DNA of 64,000 bases, from NCBI GenBank assembly GCA_031763025.1, contig JASSKH010000035.1:346320-410319 (forward strand), written 5' to 3'. This document shows, one piece after another, positions 1 to 11,100 of the stretch. The notes below the pieces were generated by a model. It did no database searches and was not told the origin of the DNA. It was given only the letters and a program-made list of their open reading frames with translations. Position 1 is the stretch's first letter, and each line of letters begins with the position of its first letter. The position numbers were made by a program, and so were the translations under genes. Origin of the DNA: Macrocystis pyrifera. Taxonomy: Eukaryota; Sar; Phaeophyceae; Laminariales; Laminariaceae.

Positions 1-67
1 AATTGGAATCCGTGGTCTAGGGGGCGAGAGGTTGGCCGCGGCGTCCTATACTCTTTGTCAAAGCTTT

Positions 68-527
68 CAAAATGTTCTGTTTCGTGCCAACGGAGAGGAA
101 TCGAGAGTTTTTGTTGTCTGTTTTCTGCACACCAGCTGCCAAATGTGTTTCTAGTAGACGCCTGGCCCACCCACGCCACATATCACCGATCGAGGTGTGA
201 GAACTGTGATACTAGTGCGGGTCGGAGCCTCTAACCAGCGTCCTTCATTCAGAGTTCGTGACGTAATCGTTGGGTTTGTCGATCGATGTCAAACCTGAAA
301 AATGGTCTATGTTTTGCCATCGGAGACGGGTCGAGATTTTTTTGTCGTCTGTCTTCTACAGACCAGTGCCAAAATGTTTTTTTATCAGACGCCTGGTCAG
401 TCCACGCCACATATCACCGACCAAGGTGTGAGCACTGTGAAACTAGGCTGGGTCGGAGACCTTAACCAGCGCATTCCGTTCAGATTTCATGACGGTGTCG
501 TTGGTTTTGTCCATCGATGTCTGCCGA
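68..527. repeat. Diverged tandem duplication, unit about 230 bp
   Basis: Positions 68-297 and 298-527 align along their length with many substitutions. Shared blocks include the cacgccacatatcaccga segment (171 and 402) and ggtgtgag, followed by a GTCGGAG stretch. No stop-free frame is conserved in both units, so this looks like old non-coding duplication. Confidence 0.7.
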
Positions 528-599
528 GGATTCTCATAAAAGTTGGCTCTAGTCAATGGGAATGACTGCACATTGTCTCGTGAGCCTGCCAGAACAACA

Positions 600-2074
600 A
601 GGGTTTTATATACATTGCCCGGCGCGCACTTAAAGTCCGCATAAGCTGTCCCGTGACGTATAAAATTTGCCGGATAACCTACTGCTCCACACAGTCAGCG
701 CTGACTGGCTTAAAGTCGGTTATCCCTACGTAGTCACCAACATTTTGGCTCTACGAGTGAGTGTGTTTATGCTCTCAGAAGGGTGTACGTAATGTTTGTA
801 CTGTTGTACTGCACGCTCGATGTATTTCAAAGGAATACCTATCGTACTCTGGTGCCAATATGTATCACACGTACTACCCCCACCCTTGAAGACAGTTCGA
901 CTTATGTTAAATCGACGATATTGCCAGGTAATCGTCTTTGCAAAGCTGCGCGGCGACTCTATGTACAGGGACGTTCTGACAAAAAACCGCGTCGATAAGC
1001 ACACGCTTACCGTAGCGTGAGGCTACGTTAGTTGGAGTATTAATAGTAGCAGTACACCCCGCGTACACGGCACTCGCACCCTGCCTGCTGAAACATTCCA
1101 TACCTTCGGTACAATTCTCCGTGGGCCAAGGGTTTGACGACCATCGAAGTGACCCTCAAAGGTCCCACGGCGAGGGCAGCCTCAGACAACCCCCTCCTCT
1201 GCAGTGGCAGTCTCCGTCGGTATCCCGGTCCGGGGAGAGAGCTTTGATTCGGCCTCCATTGACGGACTCCGACCGCTCTTTTTCTGTTGCTCGCTGGTTC
1301 TCTTTGGGCCGGCTTCTCTCCTGCCGTGCGCGCTGTCCGGTTTGAATGCAGCACACGACAGATACATACGCAAAGAAACACCGCGCAACAGCAGAGTGGG
1401 GCCAAGGGAAGGCAATGAGGAGAAACGATGGAGAACAAACGTATCACGACGCTGTCCGCAACACTTCGTTTCGGCTGACAGAGAGCCGCACAACAAGCAC
1501 ACAAGGTGTTCTAACGCCGACAAATAATATGCCGACCACCAGAAGAGAAGCTTCTTCAACAAGGCCGAGCTTTCGTTTCGAGGTCAGGCCTACACGTGGA
1601 GTGAAGTGCCCTGTCCCCAACCCGACGCAACTCCTCTCGCCCCTACCCTCAGGAGGATGCTCATTCCAGCCCTCGCTTGGGGACAGCAGCCCGGTCGTTG
1701 CCGGCCAGCAACCATCGAGAAGAACCAATGTATTAGGACGGCAGGATTGTTGTCGTGGAGTGTTTCCCCACGGTACTAGCATAGCGGACGCTGCCACGCT
1801 CATGGCGAGATGTATTTGAGGGGCACAGCACTGTGCCGCTTAGATATGCCGACGGCCCGTACGAAGACATCAAGGATGGGTGATGAGCATGATTAGCAAG
1901 TACAAGATGTGCCGATTGCCAGGAGCCAGGAGTTCGACGAGATTTCGAATTAGTTGCGCCGCTGAAACGGCTCAGAATAGCCAACGACATCACCTTCGAC
2001 ATCTCTACAACTCCTCGTTCTTTGTCCACCCTCCGCACTCAATTTGCCTCCCTGTGGCAAATCGGCAATTTCGC
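600..2074. other. No recognisable gene; 5' flank of the TPR gene
   Basis: Several 70-160 codon open frames overlap on both strands here, but none shows a known domain, splice consensus or codon bias. The stretch directly before position 2075 has no AG between about 2041 and 2080. This favours the ATG at 2075 as the start of coding rather than an internal splice acceptor. A promoter could not be identified. Confidence 0.4.
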
Positions 2075-2140
2075 ATGCTGAACTTCACCAAATGGGATCG
2101 CTTCGATGCTGATGCCGCGGAGATCGAGGTGGATCGCCAG
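2075..2140 (+). CDS. TPR gene exon 1 (start exon)
   Basis: The ATG at 2075 opens 22 codons containing NFTKWDRFDADAAEIE. This motif type sits at the N-terminus of several TPR co-chaperone-like proteins. The donor is CCAG|GTTGGT, phase 0. The frame is also open upstream of the ATG, so an additional 5' exon or an earlier start is possible. Confidence 0.55.
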
Positions 2141-5100
2141 GTTGGTTGCTCTATAGTCGAAGCCTTCACGGAATCACTCTGAAGCAAGCGAAACTCTCAC
2201 AGATCTACACTTCCTTTTTTCTTTTTTTTTTTTAAACGGATATAGGGCCGGTGCCTGAAGACGTTGGCGCTATCCAACAAGAGTACGTCTCCCATTGACA
2301 GCATGATCAGGTGTCTGGTGTTCTTACTACCTGTGTGCCCAGAGTTTCACCCGCCGCAGTGATCGCGACCCTCAAGCTTACCGCAAAGCATCTAGGTTTG
2401 ATGCTTTAGGGTATGCATTGCTTCGTGAATATCTTGACAGAACACTAAACATTCAACGCCAAACCTTCACCTCGAAGAACGGCTTCTAACTTCTAATCCA
2501 GCATGTTCGTCTTGGGTCTTTCGCTGCTGTGCGACTACGCGAAGCGCGCGTGAATAATTGTTTCGCGCGGAACGAGATGACCAAATGTTCTCTTTCTTCT
2601 CCATCTCTATCTCCGCCTCCAATTTCACGTCGTGCTTCTCTTGATTCAATATTCAATACATTCCACTCGTGGGTTGGTTGGTTCGTTCGTTTCGATTGGT
2701 GGTGCAGGCGGAGCTCGATGATAAGAGGCGTGTGCAGATCGCAAGGGAGCGGCAGGTGCTGAAGGAGTGCGAAGATCGCGCCGCCAGGCTCAACTCGGAG
2801 GTGAGAGGTGGGAAGTGGGAGGTGGGGGGAGTCGGGCGCGACGGCGCGAAATCACCTCTGTGCCTTCCGCAGCTGTAAACCACTGCTGTACTGCTATACG
2901 CCACCATACAGATCGACAGTCAGTATTTTCTTGTTTTCTTTTTTCAGCGTGGTACTGACTATCTCTCCAAAGGTCATCAGAATATCAGTACAAATGGGTA
3001 CCATTCATTTCAGTCCCTGGTACCCTTGAGACTCGCAAGGACTCAGTCATTTGAGCTCCCCGTCTCCTTGAGACTCGCGAGTACTCAGTCTTAAGACCCT
3101 GCCTGGGACTCGCGAGTACTCAGTCATTTCGGCTCCTGGTAGCCTTGCGGTCTCGCGAGCACACAGCAGTCATTCAGCTCCTTGTACCCTCGGGACTCGT
3201 AAGGACTCAGTCAATTCAGGTCGTCGTACTCTTGAGACTGAGTACTTCAAAAAGACTGGTACTCGCGAGTCAATGACCGAGTCCCCATGGCTGGTACTGA
3301 TACTCTGACGACCATTTGCTAAAATGAAATGAAACGGAAATAACAAAACACCGGTACTTGTACACACCAAAAAAAAGTGTTTGCTTCTGGTTTGACCCCT
3401 TGACTCGGTACTCGCGAGTTCTCAGTCGTTTCAGCCCCTGGTACCCTCGGGACTTGCGGTACTTAGTCGTTCGAGCTCTCCATACCCTTGGGACTAGCGA
3501 GGACTCAGTCATTTCAGCTCCTGGTACCCTTGAGACTCGCGAGCACTCAGTCGCTTGCGGTACTTGGGACTCGTGAGGACTCAGCCGTTTGAGCTCCTCG
3601 TACTGTTGGGACTGAGTACTTCAAAAGGACTGGTGCTCGCGAGTCAATGTTGAATCCCGATGATTGACACTGGTGCAGAATATTGCGTCTCTTTCTCTTG
3701 TACGGAGTTGCAGGTTTTTGAAACCCTAAACATCGAGGAATGATCGGGTCGCAAGGCCAGACGCACATATTTGGGTGGGACACCTTTGTCGTGACCAGAT
3801 TTTTTCGGATTGCTTTTGGACAGCAACTTCTCACAATAACCCAATAGTAGCGAGAGGAAGGCGTGCAGGTGCGTACGCGAAAACGCCTCCGAGATATTTT
3901 CGCCTCGTCCCTGTGGACCGTACTGGCGGGCGTGGAGTTCGTCACACCCAGGGGGCATCTCAGCCCGTGCAGAAAGCATCGCACATGGTAGTCGAGACAA
4001 GGTCAACTACGGCATGTACGCTTCAATTTCTTTAGGAGGGTTGCGTTGGGTGTTGTATTTTCCTCCTCGTTGCCTGTTTTGATGTCGCTCATGATCATCT
4101 GTTCACCCTCTTCCCCGATATTGCGTGATACCTCAGGCGGTGGTGCGTGGGCTCAAGGCGAAGCGGTCCTCGAGGCGAAGGGGCCTCGCCCGCCAGCGCA
4201 ACAGCGCGTCCTCCGCGACACCGGTCCCGCCGCAAGCCCCGGTCGCTACTGCCCCCGCCCCTGCCCCCCCCGCCTCCGCCCTGGATGTTGGATTATTGGA
4301 GGGCATTGCCGCTGCGGATGACGCGACGCACCGCGCGCGGGTATGCGCGTACGAAGCAGATGCTTTCGCGAAAGGATTGCGGCGCGGGCTGGAGTTGAGG
4401 GATGGGGTTGTAGCCAGTGCGGATGCAGGAGACCTGCGCCGAGGTAACGCACGCGGTAACTATATGTATGGTAATTATATGTAACAGCTGCCAGCGGGGA
4501 GGGGGGGTGCACTCGATACGAGAGATGTACTCTATCTCATGCATGGCCGTAGTCGTATGACCATAGACCCTCGCATCCCTACAATGGCGGGACGGAGCAT
4601 GTCGGGTTTTCACCGACGGGGAGGGTCAGTTGGCCCGCGTATGTGGCTTTGGTTTGGAAGAGTTTTCGATTATATATGTAGGGATGTGATACTGGTACAA
4701 TATTTCCCTTCGGAATGGGGCTCCGTTCTGGTGGATAGACGCCATGAATGAAACTACTGTAGAAGCAATCTGCTGTCATCAATCGTGTACCCCCGAATGC
4801 GTGTCCCCCTTGAGCTGCCGACGGTTATTCCTGACAGTTGTATGCGACAGCTGCTCCCAACAATTACATTTCATCTTTTAGTTCCACCCGGCAGTTCCAC
4901 CCGGCAGTGATATCCGACAGTCACATCCAGCAGCAATACCCGATAGCTACAGTGCAGCCGGTAAAAAGCTACATCCGACATTGATACCCGACAGTTACAT
5001 CCCAGTTGCACCCGACAGTTACATGGCAGCCGGTATTTACACCTGACAGCTACACCCAACAAATACACCCAACAATTACACCCGGCAGTTACATCCGGGA

Positions 5101-8100
5101 ATTACACCCGACAGTTACACCTCGCAGTTACACGCCGCAGCTACACCCCACAGTTACACCCAATAGTTATACCTTATCTTCGGTTGGCCTGACCCGCCGT
5201 TCGAGCTTACCCGCCGCCACCACCACCACCACCACCACCACCACCGCCGCCGCCGCCACCACCACCGTTCGCCCCTTGCTTTTCCCCCTCCCTCGTCGCC
5301 AGCTGTCAACGAGGCGCGCAAGTGTATCGTCGAGCTTGATGCCGCGCAAGCCCTCCTTCGCCTGCCGTCCCCCTCCCCCTCCTCGTCCTCCTCCTTGGCG
5401 TCGTCCTCAAAATCCGGCGCCGACCATACGCCCGGCGGTGGAAAGCCTGGCGAAACTTGTTGCGGCGGCGACGGCGGCGGCGGCGTTGGCAGTGAGGGAG
5501 TCAGGGGACACTCGCACGCGCACTCTCACTCGCACTCCCACGCGCAAGCGCACCATACCCACGGCCATCACGGGCACGGACATGATGCCCACGACAAGAG
5601 CGGTGGTGACTCCGCGGCGGCGGCGGACCCTAGCTGCAGGGCGGGCAGTAGACTTGAATTCGACGGGGGGGGGTGGTGAGGCGACGCTGAAGAGCGGTGA
5701 GAAGGGCAAGGGGGACAGGGAGGTGGCGGTCAGGGCCGCGGAGGTTCTGCGGCGAGCGAAGGTCTCGTGCAGGGTGGCTGAGGGGGCGTGTTTGAGGCGC
5801 GGGGGGCGGGTGGCGGAGGCGACGGAGGCGTTACGGGACCTTCTTTTCGAGGTTGGTTGGTTGATTCGTTGGTTGGTGGGAACGTTTCGAGGTTGTTTGA
5901 TTGGTTGAATGGATGGTTCGTTGGCTTTGTTGTGCTGGCTTGTTTTTTATTGGGGAGTTGGTTCGCTGGTTGGTCGTTCATTGGTTGGTAGGTTGGTTTG
6001 TTTGTGCGCTGGCTGGCTGATCGGTTTTTAGCTGGCTGGTTGCTCTTTTTGGGTTGGTTGGTCGGTCGAAACATCCACATCTCTGACAGATTAGATAGAT
6101 CATCTTCAGATAGATCATGGTCCAGATGATCGAGTTCCTTAGCTGCCGTTGTGAGAGGTTATGCAGTATAGAGCAGATCAGACCCAGCAAACATGTGCGC
6201 TGGATCATACGCAGATTATACGGGCCCCACCGGGCAACATGAGCTGGATCATACAGATCATGAAGATCATTCAAGATCGGGACTATACCTATCTGCCTTG
6301 AACCATCTAGATCATGAACTGGGATCGGTGACATGTCCGAGATGTGGAATTGTTGGTTGGTTGGTTGGTTGGTTGTACGGTTAATTGGTCTTGTGAGTTG
6401 GGCGGGGTGGGAGAAGCGGCGCGAGTTTGTGATCGGGGTATCGATACTCTGCACAGGAGAGTTGTTGTTACTCGTACCCCATCGGTCGCTTTCTGTTGCT
6501 CCGAGCGCAGGAGAGGGACCCTCTTCAGCGAGATGTCGCGCGTTGTCGAACCGAACTCGCTCTTCCGAGGCCTGCTTTTTTTATGCTATGGCGGCCTTCC
6601 TTTCGAATGTACTACTATACATGAATAATCAGTTGAGCCACCCTCCGATAATGTCATTGAAAATACGCAAGCTGTAACTTCGACCGATTGCGTAGTCAAT
6701 ATATATACTATATTTCTAGCTCTCCAAGCTGCTTGATACGTCCGAAAAAACAACATACCTGGTAGTATTAAACCACCCTTTTGCATGAAAAAAATCAGAA
6801 ATCAGTTCTTGCACCTGGAGCACTCGCTCACACCTTCGCCTCTTATTTTTTTTTTTCCGAAACCGCGTCCCGCTCTCTTTTCAGGACCCAAAGAGCGTGC
6901 CGGCGTGGGTAGCGCGCGGAGAAGCCTTCCTCTCCATGGGAAACCCCCTGCTTGCCGGCCTGCACTTCGACCGAGCGATCGAAATCGACGGCTCCTGCAC
7001 GGACGCCTTGTCTCTGAAAGAGAAACTTCACCCTGTGCTGGCAGCAGCCCCCGCCGCGCGCGAGACGAGCAGCCGAGATATGCCCCCCTCCCTTGCCCCC
7101 TCCCCTCTTTCTCCTCCTCCTCCCCCTCTCCCTACGGGCTTGATTGATGCTGCCCCCGCAGTCCGGGAAGAACATTGCCGCGAGAGTGATGCAGTGGTGG
7201 TTGCCAGTGCCGGTAGCACTGCTGCTGATGCTGCTCAGACGAAGGGGGAAGGGGGAACGAGGACCGAAGAGGAAAGGGAAACGAAGTCGGTGGCGCCTGT
7301 CCATGCTGCTGCTGCTGCTGCTGCTGCTGCGCGAAGCGAATTCTTCCGCGCAGTCGGGGCCGCCTGCGAGGAGTACCGCGCGGGCACGGTTCTCCACCAA
7401 GAAGGGTTCCTGTCTTCTTCAAGCGAAACGTTTCGGCGCGTTTTAGTGTTGCTCCCGGAAGTAGAGGCGGCAGCGGCGGCTGCAGCGGCCGCTGCGTCTG
7501 CGGCGACTGCTGCGGCGGCCTCGGCGGTGACGGCGGGGGGAGCGGAGGTGGCGGCGGGGGTCGTCGTCTCGCAGGACGATGAACGGGATGATGAACAAGC
7601 AGGCGTTTTTGACAGCGATAAAAAAGGCGAGGGCGAGGGGGGCGAGGGGCGCGGAAGGGACCAGAAGGGGGTGGGAGTGGTGGTGGTGGCGGAGGGGGGA
7701 GTTTCTACGGTGGAGGCGTCGCCGCCCGCGGCAGGGTTTTCGTCTTCCTCTAAGAGAGCTGTGGAGAGTATGCGCGTTGGGTGTCATTTGAACATAGCTG
7801 CCGCGTTTTTGCTGCGCAAGACGGACTATGAGTCTGCGGTGGACCACTGCACAAGGTGAGTTTCAGCGGAGGAGTTGGAAGGAAAGGGGCGTGAAATACA
7901 GCGAGTTTTCTGCCCGCCGGGGCAGGGGGGAGACTTTGTCTTGTTGAGCTTTGTATTTTCCAAGACCCCATAGTTGTGTACCTTCGTGCGTATGATAGAC
8001 AAGTTTTAGAGGCCGTACCTGAGGTATCTAAAACTTGGGTAGGGTAAGGTAAGGCTGTGGGCTGTGGTGGCCGCACCTATCGTACCTAACACTTACTATT

Positions 8101-11100
8101 AATACGTAAGGTATCGATCGGGGTCCGTATCTGACGTACCTCAAACTTGGGTAAGGTATTGAGGTCGTACCCAGGATCGTACCTGAACCCGGGTATTTTC
8201 GTCGGTGGGTATACCCGATCCCTGAGTAAGTATTGGAGCCACGTACTTATCGTACCTAAGACTTAGGTATAGTATCGAGGTCCGTACCTACCGTCTCTAT
8301 TACGAAATAGTACTTAGCTAAGGTATAGTATCGGGGTCCGTACCTAGCGTCTCTATTATTAGCACTTAGATAAAGTATCGGGGTCCGTACCTAACGTACC
8401 TAAACTTAGAGTAGGTAAGGTATTGAGGTCGTCCCCAGGCTCGTACCTAAACCCGGGTATTTCGTCGACGGGTATACCTGCACCCGGGTAAGTATTGGAG
8501 CGGCGTGCCTATCGTACGTAAAACTTGGGTAAGGTAAGGTAAGGTAAGGTTTCGAGGTCCGTACCTAAGGTACCCAACAGAACACTGCGGTAAAGTATCG
8601 GGGTCCGTACCTAACGTACCTAAACTTAGAGTAGGTAAGGTATTGAGGTCGTCCCCAGGCTCGTACCTCAACCCGGGTACTTCGTCGAAGGGCATACCTG
8701 ATACCCGGGTAAGTATTGGAGCGGCGTACCTATCGTATCTAAAACTTAGGTAAGGTAACGTGGTCCGAACCTAGCGTACGTAACACTTGGGGAAGGGATC
8801 GAGGCCCGTGCGCAACGTATCTAAGTGTCGGGAACGGGTGCGTACTCGGGTATTTTACCCGGGTATACCCAAGTACGTACCTTACTTAACATGCCCTCCT
8901 TGTACTTTTGTCGTCCTGCGTGCAGGTGCAGGTTTTTACTCTTACTGTAGGAACACATTCCTGCTGTTTCTATGAATATAATGTGCCTCGGAAAAGGATG
9001 TTTTTGTTTGTGTTTTTGGCACAGTTGTGTTTCGAATCACTGTCTTTTGACCTTCCCGAAACGTTTATAATATTTAATGTTCGTGCGGTTGGGCGTCAGC
9101 TTGTACCTACGTCCACTCTTAGCGTTTTTGTTGAAAGATGCGATGGGCGACGATACAGTTGACGCAGTTGCCTCCTTCGACTTGAGTTAATGGCAACACG
9201 ATCACGATCTATGAAAATCCAGTGCGTGGTACTGCTGCTGCCGCCGCTGCCGGCACAGCCGTTGCCGTCGCCGATGCTGCTGGTTCTGCTGCTCGGCGCG
9301 AACGCTTCGACGATCACGGCGAGCATTGTTGAGCCCCCCTCCTGCTCCGTCTCGAAAGGGATGCGTGGTCAGTGGCCAACTGACTAATGTCAGCAACGAA
9401 TGAGTACGCCCCCCACCCACCCACCCCTCTCCCCTCTCCCTCCTCCTCCCTCCTTCACCCGGTTGTGCCGCCCTTCCACTTTGCCTCATCGGATCCGATC
9501 CCCAGGGTCTTCGTCATCGATCCCGGCAATACTCAAGCGTTGGTCCGCCGAGCTCAAGCTTATCAAGCGTTAGGACGCTTTCGCAGCGGCGTAGAGGACC
9601 TGGAGGCAGCTGAAGCCTCCATTTTGGCGTCCATTGGGGCCCTTGGGCCCCTCGTGGATGGAGGGGGCGGGGGGCAAGGACTAGTGTCGGAAGGGTTGGA
9701 GGAGGAGTTGGTGGAGGTGGTGAGGCGGTTGGAGCACGCGCGGTGGACAAAGGTGCGTGGTTTTCGTCTCGGTTGGTGTTGCATGGCGCGCCATGGATTG
9801 CACGGCGAGATCTCCGTATATGCTGTGTTATTGTTGTTTCGCTCTCTTGTGTGTTCGTGTCTGTTGTGAGGTGTTGCAAGGCGGTCCTTACGGTGGCCCT
9901 GTGGGCTGCGGTTTCCGACTAGAGGGGCGGTAGGGTGTTCTCGTATTGTCACCAATGTACGGTACGGTACGGTGTGCGTCGACACTCTCTACACCCATGG
10001 TATGTTTGTTTATGACACTCCCAACCCGTGCAAATATTCAATATTGTAATGTGTTGGTAAGCCTCAGTGGTATTTCTTCTCAGCACGTTTTGGTTCTCAC
10101 TGCTGTCCAGGACCAGGCACTACCGTAGTCTCATCGTGAATTCAAGGGTGAGTCACTTCGATGGCCACCAAACGCCAAAATGTACGCCATTTTTTTTCGA
10201 GCTGACTGATATGGCTGGTGCCACTCTGCCCGAAAACATAAGGAGCGTTTATACACTATCACGGGGGTCCATAGTTGATAGACCTATGCAATACGTAGAA
10301 ACCTATATATCTGCCTACTTTTACTATTACGGGGGTCCATAGTTAACAGGACCTATGATGTACGTAAAAACCTATATATTTTCCTATTTTTACTAACAAA
10401 ATTTAGTCCCGTTAACTATGGACCCCCGTAATAACAATATTTGGTCCTATTTACTATGGTCCCCCGTAATAACATGCATACCAATCGGTTCTTATATTTT
10501 CGCCTAGCGTGGTATGCATGAACCTTTTTTGGGGAACCGGTGTTTTCCAGGGATTTATTTCATCAAGCGTCGTCAAAATGTTGATAGGAAGAGCTGCGTT
10601 AGGGGTAGCATTTTTTTTTTTTTTGCCTTCTGAGGCAATATTTCTGACCGACTTGGGAGCTCCTCCGCCGAGAAACTACACAATAAGGTAACCAATGCCA
10701 CTGGGAGTAGCATTTGTGTTATACAATAGTTTCCATCGGGTTCAACCTGTGCTTGAGTATCTCGTATTTTTTTTTTTTCTCAGTGTCCTCAACAGTACTG
10801 TAAGGATAGGGATTTGTACGCAACGGTAGCATGCATCAGTGTTGTATGTCAAGGCGGCATGTACGTATTACACATGCCGCTGTTCTCGTATCCCCTGATA
10901 CTAGGTTAAGCGTTGGCGTTCGTTCGACAAGCTCCTCTCTCGACTGCCCCCTTTGCTTTGCCTCTTTGGACCAGATCCACGTCGGCAACGGCAAGGACGT
11001 GCTGGAGCGAGCTGGAGCCGTGCGCAAGAATAACGCTCGTGACGGTCATCATACACCAGAGCCCGGGGAGATAGCGGGAAGGCGGCCGCATCCGGATGAT

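Noticed and set aside
4820-5175. CRISPR-like array of regularly spaced short repeats
   Set aside because: Units are contiguous and degenerate with no unique spacers, and the context is eukaryotic intron.
5006-5300. Thr/Pro/Tyr repeat protein at the start of the long plus-strand frame at 5006
   Set aside because: It translates the 15-bp minisatellite of TPR intron 3; the real exon begins at 5303 in a different frame.
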